A stretch of 32,226 nt of DNA, taken from positions 1-32,226 of IMG/VR virus record IMGVR_UViG_3300042544_000136; one strand, written 5' to 3'. A program made the position numbers and the translations under genes. The stretch is from a virus. Below the pieces are notes generated by a model. That model was not told the origin of the DNA, did not search any database, and saw nothing but the letters and a program-made list of their open reading frames with translations. Positions 7,585-14,237 of this stretch are shown piece after piece (positions within the stretch are counted from its first letter, which is position 1; every line of letters starts with the position of its first letter).

Positions 7585-10406
7585 TATTTCGCTCCTTTGA
7601 GGTATGAGGTCAGCGCCTTGGTCTTGGGCGGAATTTTATTGATTGGAGCCGAGCGCTTGTGGGCGCGGATGCCCTCGCGGAACTTGTCCAAAGCCTGAGC
7701 GCCCGCCTTCGTTGAGCCGTTGCCAATCTGGGCCACGGTCTCGGCGTCAATCACATACTCACCGTCTGCCAGCATAGCTGGGATGTCATCCGACTGTCCA
7801 TCGCCAGCGCCATGCACGGCGGAGCCTTTGCGGAAGTCCATGCGGCCCTGAGTCAGTGGCACGTTGGAAACGTGAGGCAAGCCGCCCTTGCGCATTGGGG
7901 GAGCCATGCCCTGCTGTTGAGGCATCATGCCTTGCTGTGGCATCCCTTGTGGCATTTGTTGCGCCATTTGAGGAGGCTGTTGCTGTGGCAGACCCTGCTG
8001 TTGTGCTTGCTGAGGGGGTTGCTGTTGACCAATCTGAGGCATCATCTCAGGAGGGTTCATTGGGGGTTGCTGACGCATTCCCAAGTTCGCCAAGATGTCC
8101 GCAGGCTGACCGAAGGTGTAGTACGAGGCCACAGGGGTAGCCATCGAAGACAGGCCACCAGAGGCCATTTTGGGAGCCTCTTCTTCAGCGGCAACTTCTT
8201 CGTAGCCGTAGTCGCCTTCGTTCACGGGGTTGTACCCCGGGGCATTCAGGTTCTTCAGCAACTCTGCGTTTGGCGTGTAGTCGCCATCGCTTGTGCCGTA
8301 GTCTTCGTAGCCCACAAAGCGAGTTGGGCCAATTCCAAAATCTGTGGTGCGTGGGTTGATGAGGCCAACCTGCGACATATCCAAACCTTGGTTTTGCGCA
8401 CCAGTACCACCGCTAAAGTCTTGACCAAGCAACGTGGCAACCAAAGCGCCAGCGCCAGCCGCACCTGCGGTTGTGCCAAGCGCACCAGTAATGCCAGACA
8501 GGGCGTCACTACCTAAGCGGGTCAATGTGTTAGCACCACCAGTCAAAACGTTGCCCAAGTTTTCATACCAAGGGCGCTCACCGCCACCAGAGGATGTGAT
8601 GTCTTCTGGAACTTCAGCCGCACGATAAAACTCACCGTTCCTGAAAATATTGCCCAGCGAATCGGTGTCGTAGTACGGCTCTTCCTCATCCGTTGAGTAA
8701 ACGGCATCAGGACTGACGTTGCTGATGTCTCCAGTGTCTGGGTCGGTGGAGTACAGGTACTCGTCCGTCATCATGTCATAGGTGAAGTTGCCAATGGTGT
8801 ATGTGCCATCGCCGTTATCGACGTATCCGCCGTCTTCAAATTTAGCGACTCCGCCTTTTTTCATCATAGTAATCAAGCCTCCACGTTTGCCGTATTCTTC
8901 ATCTTCGTATGGTATGTAATACGACGAGTCGTCATTGTTTACATCGTAGTCGCTGTCCCAATAAATATCTTCTGGGTAATCGGTATAGTCCGATGAGTCG
9001 TTGTAGACGCTGTAGTCTGTGGAGTCATCACTGAGAACGCTGTCATCAAGCGACGCCCAATAGCTGTCGTAATTGAAATCAGTGTCCCACGTCCCGTCTT
9101 CACCCATAGTCCAAACTGCACCAGTTGCATCATCAACCCAAGTGTTGTCAGCAACGGGGGTGTCTTCGTAGATGTCCTCGTCTACTTCTGCGGCACGGTA
9201 AAGGTCATACCCACCGTCAGCAGTTGAGATGTAAACATTACCCAATGAGTCTTCAAAATATTCAGGCTCAAAACCAGTTGAACTGTCGTCTGTACCCACT
9301 GTGTTTGGGGGGAAGGCGTCAATATCTTCATCGACCTCTGCGGCACGATACAACTCATACGTCCCATCAGGCATTGTCTTGTAGACATTGCCCAAAGAGT
9401 CGGTCATGTACTCGTCTTCAGAAACTTCTGCGGCGCGATACAAAACCTCAGTACCGTCTGGCATGACCTGATAAATATTGCCTTTGTCATCCGTTATAAA
9501 TTCATCATCAACTGGCTTTTCAGCTTTTTGAACTAGAACCTCAGAACCATCAGGCATGACTTTGTAAAGATTGCCATCTTTGTCAGTTATTAACTCATCT
9601 TCAACTGGAGGCGCTGGAGGGCCAATATAGTTGGGGTCTCTGGGGTCAGTGACAGGCGGCTTCACCACGCTTGTTGGGGGAGCCTTTGGTTTTACCGCTT
9701 CAGCTTTTGCTTTTGCGGCGGCATCCGCCTTTGCCTTTGCGGCGGCAGTTGCAGTAGCGGCGGCGGCTTTGTCTTTTGACGTGGCGCTGGCTAACGCTTT
9801 CTTTTCAGCGGCAATTTGCGCTGGTGTTTTTGAGACGTTTGGCTTGCCAGTAATTTTGTCAATCAACAGTTTTGTGCCAGCACCAATCGCCGCGCCCGTG
9901 AGTGCGTTCACCACCTTACTGGTGGTCGAGTTTGGATTGCTGACATTTGGCTTGACCGTAGGTTTTACCGCGCCTGTACCAGTTGTGGTCTTGGTGGTCG
10001 GTGTAGTCGTGGTCTTGTTTGTAATCGTCGGTTTTGTCGTCGGCGTGGTTTTAGACGTCAGCGTTGTCTTGGGGACAAGCGTCGTCTTAGGTGTAGATGA
10101 TGTCTTCGTGGTCAAAGATGTCTTTGGAGTCAAAGTAGTCTTTGGCGTCGAAGACGTGCTTGTTGTCAGCGTAGGCTTGGTTGCAGGGTTGACAAACGTC
10201 GAGGTGAACGGGCGGTTACCAACGCCAGATTTGATGTTGGTATTGGAGCCACCAGAGCCACCAGCAGAAGTCAAAGAAGACGCGCCCCTGTCAGAGATGA
10301 AGGGGGTATTGTCTACACCGCGAATGACGCTACCCAGCGGTGCGCGGTCAACTCCCCTTGCGTCAGGAAGTTGTCTGCTTGATGTGCGTTTTTTTAGAAT
10401 AGCCAT
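7584..10406 (-). CDS. Large low-complexity virion protein with tandem 30-aa repeats (940 aa)
   Basis: Modular 940-residue late protein. Order: basic N-terminus (1-50); Thr/Lys/Pro-rich stretch with K-T-T-L-x-P-K-T repeats (about 76-150); Ala/Lys helix (about 195-245); at least four repeats of about 30 residues with consensus D-E-[FY]-[IM]-T-D-x-x-G-N-[LIV]-Y-x-x-M-P-D-G and L-Y-R-A-A-E-V (about 269-412), plus a stray copy near 578-600; an Asp/Tyr-rich acidic region (about 412-505); a K-x-G-G segment (507-527); a hydrophobic Gly/Ala part (620-660); a Gln/Pro/Met-rich run (778-838); and a conserved-looking end with GDGQSDDIPAMLADGEYVID. The last motif recurs in many phage virion proteins. Function unknown; location among ejection-type proteins suggests an internal or tail-tip structural role. 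Confidence 0.6.
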   Translation of the reverse strand: MAILKKRTSSRQLPDARGVDRAPLGSVIRGVDNTPFISDRGASSLTSAGGSGGSNTNIKSGVGNRPFTSTFVNPATKPTLTTSTSSTPKTTLTPKTSLTTKTSSTPKTTLVPKTTLTSKTTPTTKPTITNKTTTTPTTKTTTGTGAVKPTVKPNVSNPNSTTSKVVNALTGAAIGAGTKLLIDKITGKPNVSKTPAQIAAEKKALASATSKDKAAAATATAAAKAKADAAAKAKAEAVKPKAPPTSVVKPPVTDPRDPNYIGPPAPPVEDELITDKDGNLYKVMPDGSEVLVQKAEKPVDDEFITDDKGNIYQVMPDGTEVLYRAAEVSEDEYMTDSLGNVYKTMPDGTYELYRAAEVDEDIDAFPPNTVGTDDSSTGFEPEYFEDSLGNVYISTADGGYDLYRAAEVDEDIYEDTPVADNTWVDDATGAVWTMGEDGTWDTDFNYDSYWASLDDSVLSDDSTDYSVYNDSSDYTDYPEDIYWDSDYDVNNDDSSYYIPYEDEEYGKRGGLITMMKKGGVAKFEDGGYVDNGDGTYTIGNFTYDMMTDEYLYSTDPDTGDISNVSPDAVYSTDEEEPYYDTDSLGNIFRNGEFYRAAEVPEDITSSGGGERPWYENLGNVLTGGANTLTRLGSDALSGITGALGTTAGAAGAGALVATLLGQDFSGGTGAQNQGLDMSQVGLINPRTTDFGIGPTRFVGYEDYGTSDGDYTPNAELLKNLNAPGYNPVNEGDYGYEEVAAEEEAPKMASGGLSSMATPVASYYTFGQPADILANLGMRQQPPMNPPEMMPQIGQQQPPQQAQQQGLPQQQPPQMAQQMPQGMPQQGMMPQQQGMAPPMRKGGLPHVSNVPLTQGRMDFRKGSAVHGAGDGQSDDIPAMLADGEYVIDAETVAQIGNGSTKAGAQALDKFREGIRAHKRSAPINKIPPKTKALTSYLKGAK
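9171..9602 (-). repeat. Tandem 30-residue protein repeats within the 940-aa protein
   Basis: Four imperfect copies, including units beginning DELITDKDGNLYKVMPDGS, DEFITDDKGNIYQVMPDGT and DEYMTDSLGNVYKTMPDGT. Most copies end in L-Y-R-A-A-E-V; the first ends in L-V-Q-K-A-E-K instead. The last full copy is separated from the others by a linker of about 25 residues (DAFPPN...), and a weaker copy (TWVDDATGAVWTMGEDGTW) follows. A further copy lies at about 8601-8675. The copies differ at DNA level, so the array is old rather than a recent duplication. Confidence 0.8.
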
Positions 10407-10409
10407 TTT

Positions 10410-12146
10410 TTATCCACCATTCTTTACAAGCGAAGTCAGACTTGCAATGTCGGTTATAGGAGTTAAGTTTGCTCCGCTTGCCAAAGTCTTTGCAGGCGCG
10501 GCACGAGCAACTTTTTTGACCTGTTGTGTTGGCGCGGCCTTCTGAATTGGAATCAGCTTTGCCACGTCCATGCGTTGTGGTGGAGGCGCTTTGCGTGCAA
10601 CAGGCTTGGCAGTTGCCATTTGCAAACCACCAGCAGGTCTTGGCGCAGGAGCGCGACGCACTGGTTGCTTTTTCTGCGTCAAGGTTTGCTTGAGCAAGTT
10701 GCCAACAGTAGCGACCATAGGCTTGGTGAAGTCTGTGGGTTTGATGCCCATAGAGGTTGCCATTTTTGCTTCAGGCGTTGCTTGTTCTGCTTGCGCAACG
10801 GCATTCAAACCACCAGCGGGTTGGTCAGAAGCCAAGCCAGCAGTCAACAGGTCTTGAGCAACAGGAGCCTCAGACACAACAGCAGGCTTGGATGTGTCCA
10901 AGTCAATTGCTGGTACGGAAGCGTCAGCCAGAGCATTCAAGCCACCCACAGGTTCTGTTGATGCAACAGCAGGAGCCTCGGATGGAAGACCCTCAGCAAT
11001 GTCAATCACGCTTTCAGGGACGTCTTCGGTTCCGACGGGGGCTTGAGCCAACAAGGTGTTGCTAGATGCTGGAGTCTCTTCGCCAAGCAATTCAGCAAAA
11101 TCAGTTTCGCCTTCAGCTTGAGGTGCATCCGCAAAAATTTCACCGCGTCGAACTTCAATCTCAGGAAGAGATTCAGAGTCAGGAAGAATTGCAATCTCAG
11201 ACGTCGGGGTCTCGCCAGTGTATGAAGATGTTGCGTTGTTGACGCCTGCTGTTTCATCAGCGTCAGCCAACACGCTTGCAACATCAAAAGTGCCTGCGTC
11301 GTTTTCTACGCCGTAACCAGACACAGTGACTTGACCAACAACTTCATCAGGGATACCAGCGCCAGTTGTTGCTACGCTGACTGGTTCGCCTTCTTTGTCT
11401 TTCTCGTTCCAATCAGTTGCGGCGGTGCGGAACTGCTTATCAATTGATTCGTTGACTTCGCGAACGCCATAGTCAACACCTGAGCCAACCGCGCTGTTTG
11501 CGAATGCAGTTTCAAAGTCGCCTCGACCAGTCACTTCAGCAGTGATGCCAGATGAGAATGCTCTTGTGCCTGCGTTGAAGACTGCGGTTGCGTCTTGCAA
11601 GTCCAATCCGCTTTCCATAGCCAACTCAATGACGTCAGGCTTGACGTAGCTTGCAACTTCGCTGACGCCGCCTGAGACCATACCGCCAGTGAATCCACCA
11701 GCAAAGCCGTCTTCAAAATCGCCGCCTTTAATTTCTGCAATCGTTCCGTTGACCAAGCCCTTGCTGATTGAAGAACTTGCAACTTGGGAGAAAGTTTCGT
11801 TGAATCCAGCTTCAATGAAAGTAGATGACACGGTAGAAGAAATTGCGTTGCCAACGCTGGGGGCAAAATAAGCCGTACCCATCGACAAAGCAATATCTTC
11901 AAGGTCACCACCGCGTGCGGCAGTGATTGCGCCCATCGTGACGGCAGGAGGTATGCCGACAAAACTGCCAGCAACAGAGAGTAGGACAGGGAGAGGGTCG
12001 TCAATTACCGCCTGAACAACGTCACCAACTTTTTCGACAACGTCTCCGACAACCTCAACAACGTCTTCAACGACGTCACCAACAGCCTCAAATACGTCAC
12101 CGACTGCGTCACCGACATCTTCAATGAAACTGACAACTGCGCTCAT
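10410..12146 (-). CDS. Putative membrane-active internal virion protein with Val-rich heptads (578 aa)
   Basis: 578-residue late protein. The N-terminus is an unusual 7-residue periodic helix built from V-G-D-V/V-E-D-V units (about residues 8-48), followed by a hydrophobic Pro/Val/Gly-rich segment (about 50-75) and a long Gly/Ala/Ser region with small-residue periodicity (about 75-240) that resembles colicin-like or membrane-inserting phage proteins. The middle is acidic and low in complexity (about 250-470). The C-terminus is strongly basic and Pro/Ala-rich (QKKQPVRRAPAPRPAGG, RKAPPPQ). Strong charge polarity between halves would suit a protein packed with DNA and extruded into the envelope. 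No family name is recognised. It lies between the acyl-enzyme cassette and the 940-aa protein. Confidence 0.55.
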   Translation of the reverse strand: MSAVVSFIEDVGDAVGDVFEAVGDVVEDVVEVVGDVVEKVGDVVQAVIDDPLPVLLSVAGSFVGIPPAVTMGAITAARGGDLEDIALSMGTAYFAPSVGNAISSTVSSTFIEAGFNETFSQVASSSISKGLVNGTIAEIKGGDFEDGFAGGFTGGMVSGGVSEVASYVKPDVIELAMESGLDLQDATAVFNAGTRAFSSGITAEVTGRGDFETAFANSAVGSGVDYGVREVNESIDKQFRTAATDWNEKDKEGEPVSVATTGAGIPDEVVGQVTVSGYGVENDAGTFDVASVLADADETAGVNNATSSYTGETPTSEIAILPDSESLPEIEVRRGEIFADAPQAEGETDFAELLGEETPASSNTLLAQAPVGTEDVPESVIDIAEGLPSEAPAVASTEPVGGLNALADASVPAIDLDTSKPAVVSEAPVAQDLLTAGLASDQPAGGLNAVAQAEQATPEAKMATSMGIKPTDFTKPMVATVGNLLKQTLTQKKQPVRRAPAPRPAGGLQMATAKPVARKAPPPQRMDVAKLIPIQKAAPTQQVKKVARAAPAKTLASGANLTPITDIASLTSLVKNGG

Positions 12147-12148
12147 GC

Positions 12149-12592
12149 TTATTCCCTTTCAGCCCGCTTTGGCCCTAATTTGACCGTCACGCGGAAACCT
12201 GTTTTGGTTCTCTCGGCTTTGTAGCCCATGCCCTCTTGCGGGGGGTTGCGTGAGATTGCTTTGAAAATGTTCATAATCGTTGGGTCTTCAAACTCGCTTA
12301 CAAGCGTGTCAAAACCCATCTTGTATGCACCTTGGATGAAGGCGTATGAACTCTCTAGGTAGTTGCGGGCGGTGTCTGCGTTTAAGGCGCGGAACACACC
12401 AACACGCCCCTCGGCGTTGTGAATAACGAAAAGGGTGTTGCCCTCGCGCACGATAGATGTGCCGGGCATATTCATCTCTTTGACCATTGCCGCGTAGACA
12501 GTGGAGGCAGGGTGTGGCGACTTGGTTTCTTGAGCCGCAATCATCAAGATTGCTTCTTGACCCAGTTGTTTCTTTTTGCTATCGACCAGCAT
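12149..12592 (-). CDS. Small late protein, possibly GNAT-fold acyltransferase (147 aa)
   Basis: Mixed alpha/beta protein of 147 residues. The C-terminal half reads as a strand (GNTLFVIHNAEGRVGVFRAL), a long helix (about 85-105, LESSYAFIQGAYKMG), a strand (FDTLVSEF), a helix (PTIMNIFKAISRN) and two final strands, the order seen in GNAT acyltransferases and in T7 gp13-like internal virion proteins. No clear acetyl-CoA loop (R/Q-x-x-G-x-G/A) is visible, so the call is weak. The start is ATG at 12592, overlapping the ketosynthase stop (TGATG) with AAGGGG five bases upstream; a GTG at 12595 is also possible but too near the ribosome site. Coupling to ACP and ketosynthase genes makes an acyl-ACP user an attractive idea. 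Confidence 0.4.
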   Translation of the reverse strand: MLVDSKKKQLGQEAILMIAAQETKSPHPASTVYAAMVKEMNMPGTSIVREGNTLFVIHNAEGRVGVFRALNADTARNYLESSYAFIQGAYKMGFDTLVSEFEDPTIMNIFKAISRNPPQEGMGYKAERTKTGFRVTVKLGPKRAERE

Positions 12593-13701
12593 CACATCCC
12601 CTTAAAAATTGCGGCGGAATAGATGTTGCCCATCCCAGCCGCCAGACTCATTATCAGACCATCAGGTGGTGTTGTCGATTCCGAAAGGAATACCGAATCG
12701 GTTTCAGTTCGGTTCTCAATCGCTGGAACAACTCCAGACCTAATATCGTTTAACAGTAAAAGTGTCTCAAGCAATCCACTGCTACCCATCGTATGACCAA
12801 TTTTTTGCTTATACGAGGTTGCAACGAATGCTTTTAGCGTTTGGTTCAAGGCGTTCTTTTCAGCCTTGTTGTTGGACGCAGTTCCAGTGCCGTGGGTTTT
12901 GACTATTTTAATCTCATCAGGGGATATATTGCTATAGTGCATAGCACCTTCCATAGCCTTGATGAAGCCCTCACCGTCCTCGCACTGCCCAATTGCATTT
13001 GTAGAGCGCTCTGAGGCGCTGTAAGCCCCCACCAGACGGGCGTGAGGCTTGATTTGTTGCCGTGCTACAGCGTCGCGGGACTCAAATACAGCCAAGGCCG
13101 CGCCCTGACCAATCCGAAACCCAAAGTTCGTCGAGTCGAAAGCGGATGGCTTTATGCCCTCCTGCTCTTGCTTTTCTGTCAACACAGCCTTGGAGTCGCC
13201 AAAGAACTCCAGCACAGCGTTGGAGACGCCATCCTCAACGGTCAGAACGATTACACGGTCGTAATCGTAGAAGTCAATGAGGTTGACCACATCCATCATC
13301 ACCTTGAGGCTTGAAGCGCAGGCGCTGGCATCGGTGGTGACCATGTCCATGTCTCCGAACGACTGAGCAATGCGACCCGCATAGACCTGCGTCAACGTGA
13401 ATGGCAGGAACTTGTAGGTGTAGGTCAGGCGAGAGTCATAGGCTCTCTGACCGATGCCAGCAAAGTGTGCGTTGCCACCAGCAAGAATGAATGCTGTCTT
13501 GCCCACAGGATTTTCCCGCAGGAAGGTAAGCAACTCAGGGTCAAGAACCTTCTCCGCCAGCTTGTGAGGGACGTAGACCAGACCTGATTTTGTTCGGCTG
13601 TAGGTGTCTGGGAACCAGTTCACCTTTTGGGGGTAGATGATGTCGTCGAAGAGTTCGACGTCTTGGGTTGATGCAGTGCGGTAGTGCGTGAGATAAATCA
13701 T
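12592..13701 (-). CDS. Beta-ketoacyl-ACP synthase (KAS I/II, FabB/FabF-like)
   Basis: Thiolase-fold enzyme that condenses acyl and malonyl chains on ACP. 369 residues. Motifs: V-T-T-D-A-S-A-C128-A-S-S (active-site cysteine), K-T-H270-G-T-G-T (first histidine), Y-K298-Q-K-I-G-H303-T-M-G-S-S-G (lysine and second histidine). Spacings Cys-His 142 and His-His 33 are close to E. coli FabF (140 and 37). The conserved C-terminal F-G-G-T-N loop is replaced by A-A-G-M-G-N, and the protein is about 40 residues shorter than FabF. The start at 13701 (MIYLTHYRTA) overlaps the ACP stop as ATGA with GAGGTG upstream; the longer open frame to 13797 lies inside the ACP gene and is rejected. Family assignment is firm; product and substrate are unknown. 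Confidence 0.9.
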   Translation of the reverse strand: MIYLTHYRTASTQDVELFDDIIYPQKVNWFPDTYSRTKSGLVYVPHKLAEKVLDPELLTFLRENPVGKTAFILAGGNAHFAGIGQRAYDSRLTYTYKFLPFTLTQVYAGRIAQSFGDMDMVTTDASACASSLKVMMDVVNLIDFYDYDRVIVLTVEDGVSNAVLEFFGDSKAVLTEKQEQEGIKPSAFDSTNFGFRIGQGAALAVFESRDAVARQQIKPHARLVGAYSASERSTNAIGQCEDGEGFIKAMEGAMHYSNISPDEIKIVKTHGTGTASNNKAEKNALNQTLKAFVATSYKQKIGHTMGSSGLLETLLLLNDIRSGVVPAIENRTETDSVFLSESTTPPDGLIMSLAAGMGNIYSAAIFKGM

Positions 13702-13979
13702 TTGCACACCTCGACGACTTCTTCCATCGACGCTGGCTCTTTGGTCTTGTTCGCCATCACAAGGTCGTGGAGTTCCTGCACCGACTTGGGTGACCACTCT
13801 TTGCTCACCTCGTCAGCGATACCGTAGAGTTCGTCGAAGTACATCAGCATGACCAGCCCGTCAAGGCTGTCCAAACCGATTTCTTGAAAGACGTCGTCCA
13901 TCGACTCTGCGATGGTGACTTTGGCGTGTGCTGGTCGCGCCACCTTTGCCACATAGTTAAAGATTTCAATGAAGGTCAT
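13698..13979 (-). CDS. Acyl carrier protein (ACP)
   Basis: Carries acyl chains on a 4'-phosphopantetheine arm for the coupled ketosynthase. 93 residues, acidic, four-helix pattern, with the attachment motif G-L-D37-S38-L-D-G (E. coli AcpP Ser36 in the same context D-S-L-D). Helix II/III features follow: M-L-M-Y-F-D-E-L-Y-G-I matches the usual V-x-x-x-E-E-x-F-G-I. It is longer than AcpP (78) by an N-terminal helix and a C-terminal tail EPASMEEVVEVCK. The end overlaps the ketosynthase start as ATGA, so the two are made together. Its own start overlaps the 86-aa gene. No phosphopantetheinyl transferase is in the window, so host AcpS would be needed to activate it. Confidence 0.9.
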   Translation of the reverse strand: MTFIEIFNYVAKVARPAHAKVTIAESMDDVFQEIGLDSLDGLVMLMYFDELYGIADEVSKEWSPKSVQELHDLVMANKTKEPASMEEVVEVCK

Positions 13980-14236
13980 GTTGCCGTTTCCTCAGTAGGT
14001 TGATTGACTGCTCCGACCAGTGCTGATGCCCAGTCCTGCCAGTTCTCATAGATGTAGGGGCCGGGGATACCTTCGTTCGTAAAAACGTCAATAGCCTTTA
14101 AACCTGCCGCCCATTGCTTCCACTCCTCTTCGGGAGTGTTTGACGATAGCTGTTGCGCCGCATACGCCTCGCACATAAGACTCGTCCAAGACTCCCATGT
14201 CTGGTATCGAGGGTCGTATACAACAGCAAGCGCCAT
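13976..14236 (-). CDS. Conserved small late phage protein (86 aa), Trp-rich
   Basis: Acidic 86-residue protein starting MALAVVYDPRYQTWESWTSL. It has five tryptophans (WESW, EEEWKQWAAG, ENWQDWAS), spaced like repeated W-x-x-W helices, and G-I-P-G-P-Y in between. The start at 14236 is one base past the previous stop (14238) and is preferred over an in-frame ATG at 14266 inside the upstream gene. Its stop overlaps the ACP start (ATGA). I have a weak memory of similar hypothetical proteins between tail stabilisation and ejection genes in aquatic phages. Function unknown; it is directly coupled to ACP and could be a structural adaptor or a partner of the acyl cassette. Confidence 0.55.
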   Translation of the reverse strand: MALAVVYDPRYQTWESWTSLMCEAYAAQQLSSNTPEEEWKQWAAGLKAIDVFTNEGIPGPYIYENWQDWASALVGAVNQPTEETAT

Positions 14237-14237
14237 A

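Noticed and set aside
7812-8516. Plus-strand ORF of 234 aa, His/Leu/Arg-rich
   Set aside because: Antisense of the Gln/Pro/Met-rich tract of the 940-aa protein.
9631-10545. Plus-strand ORF of 304 aa, Val/Phe/Ala-rich
   Set aside because: Antisense shadow of the Thr/Lys/Ala-rich coding part of the 940-aa protein; its Val-rich appearance comes from the complement of Thr/Ala codons.
13702-13797. Longer N-terminus of the ketosynthase, 32 extra residues
   Set aside because: It lies within the ACP gene, and the ATGA overlap with GAGGTG upstream marks 13701 as the start.
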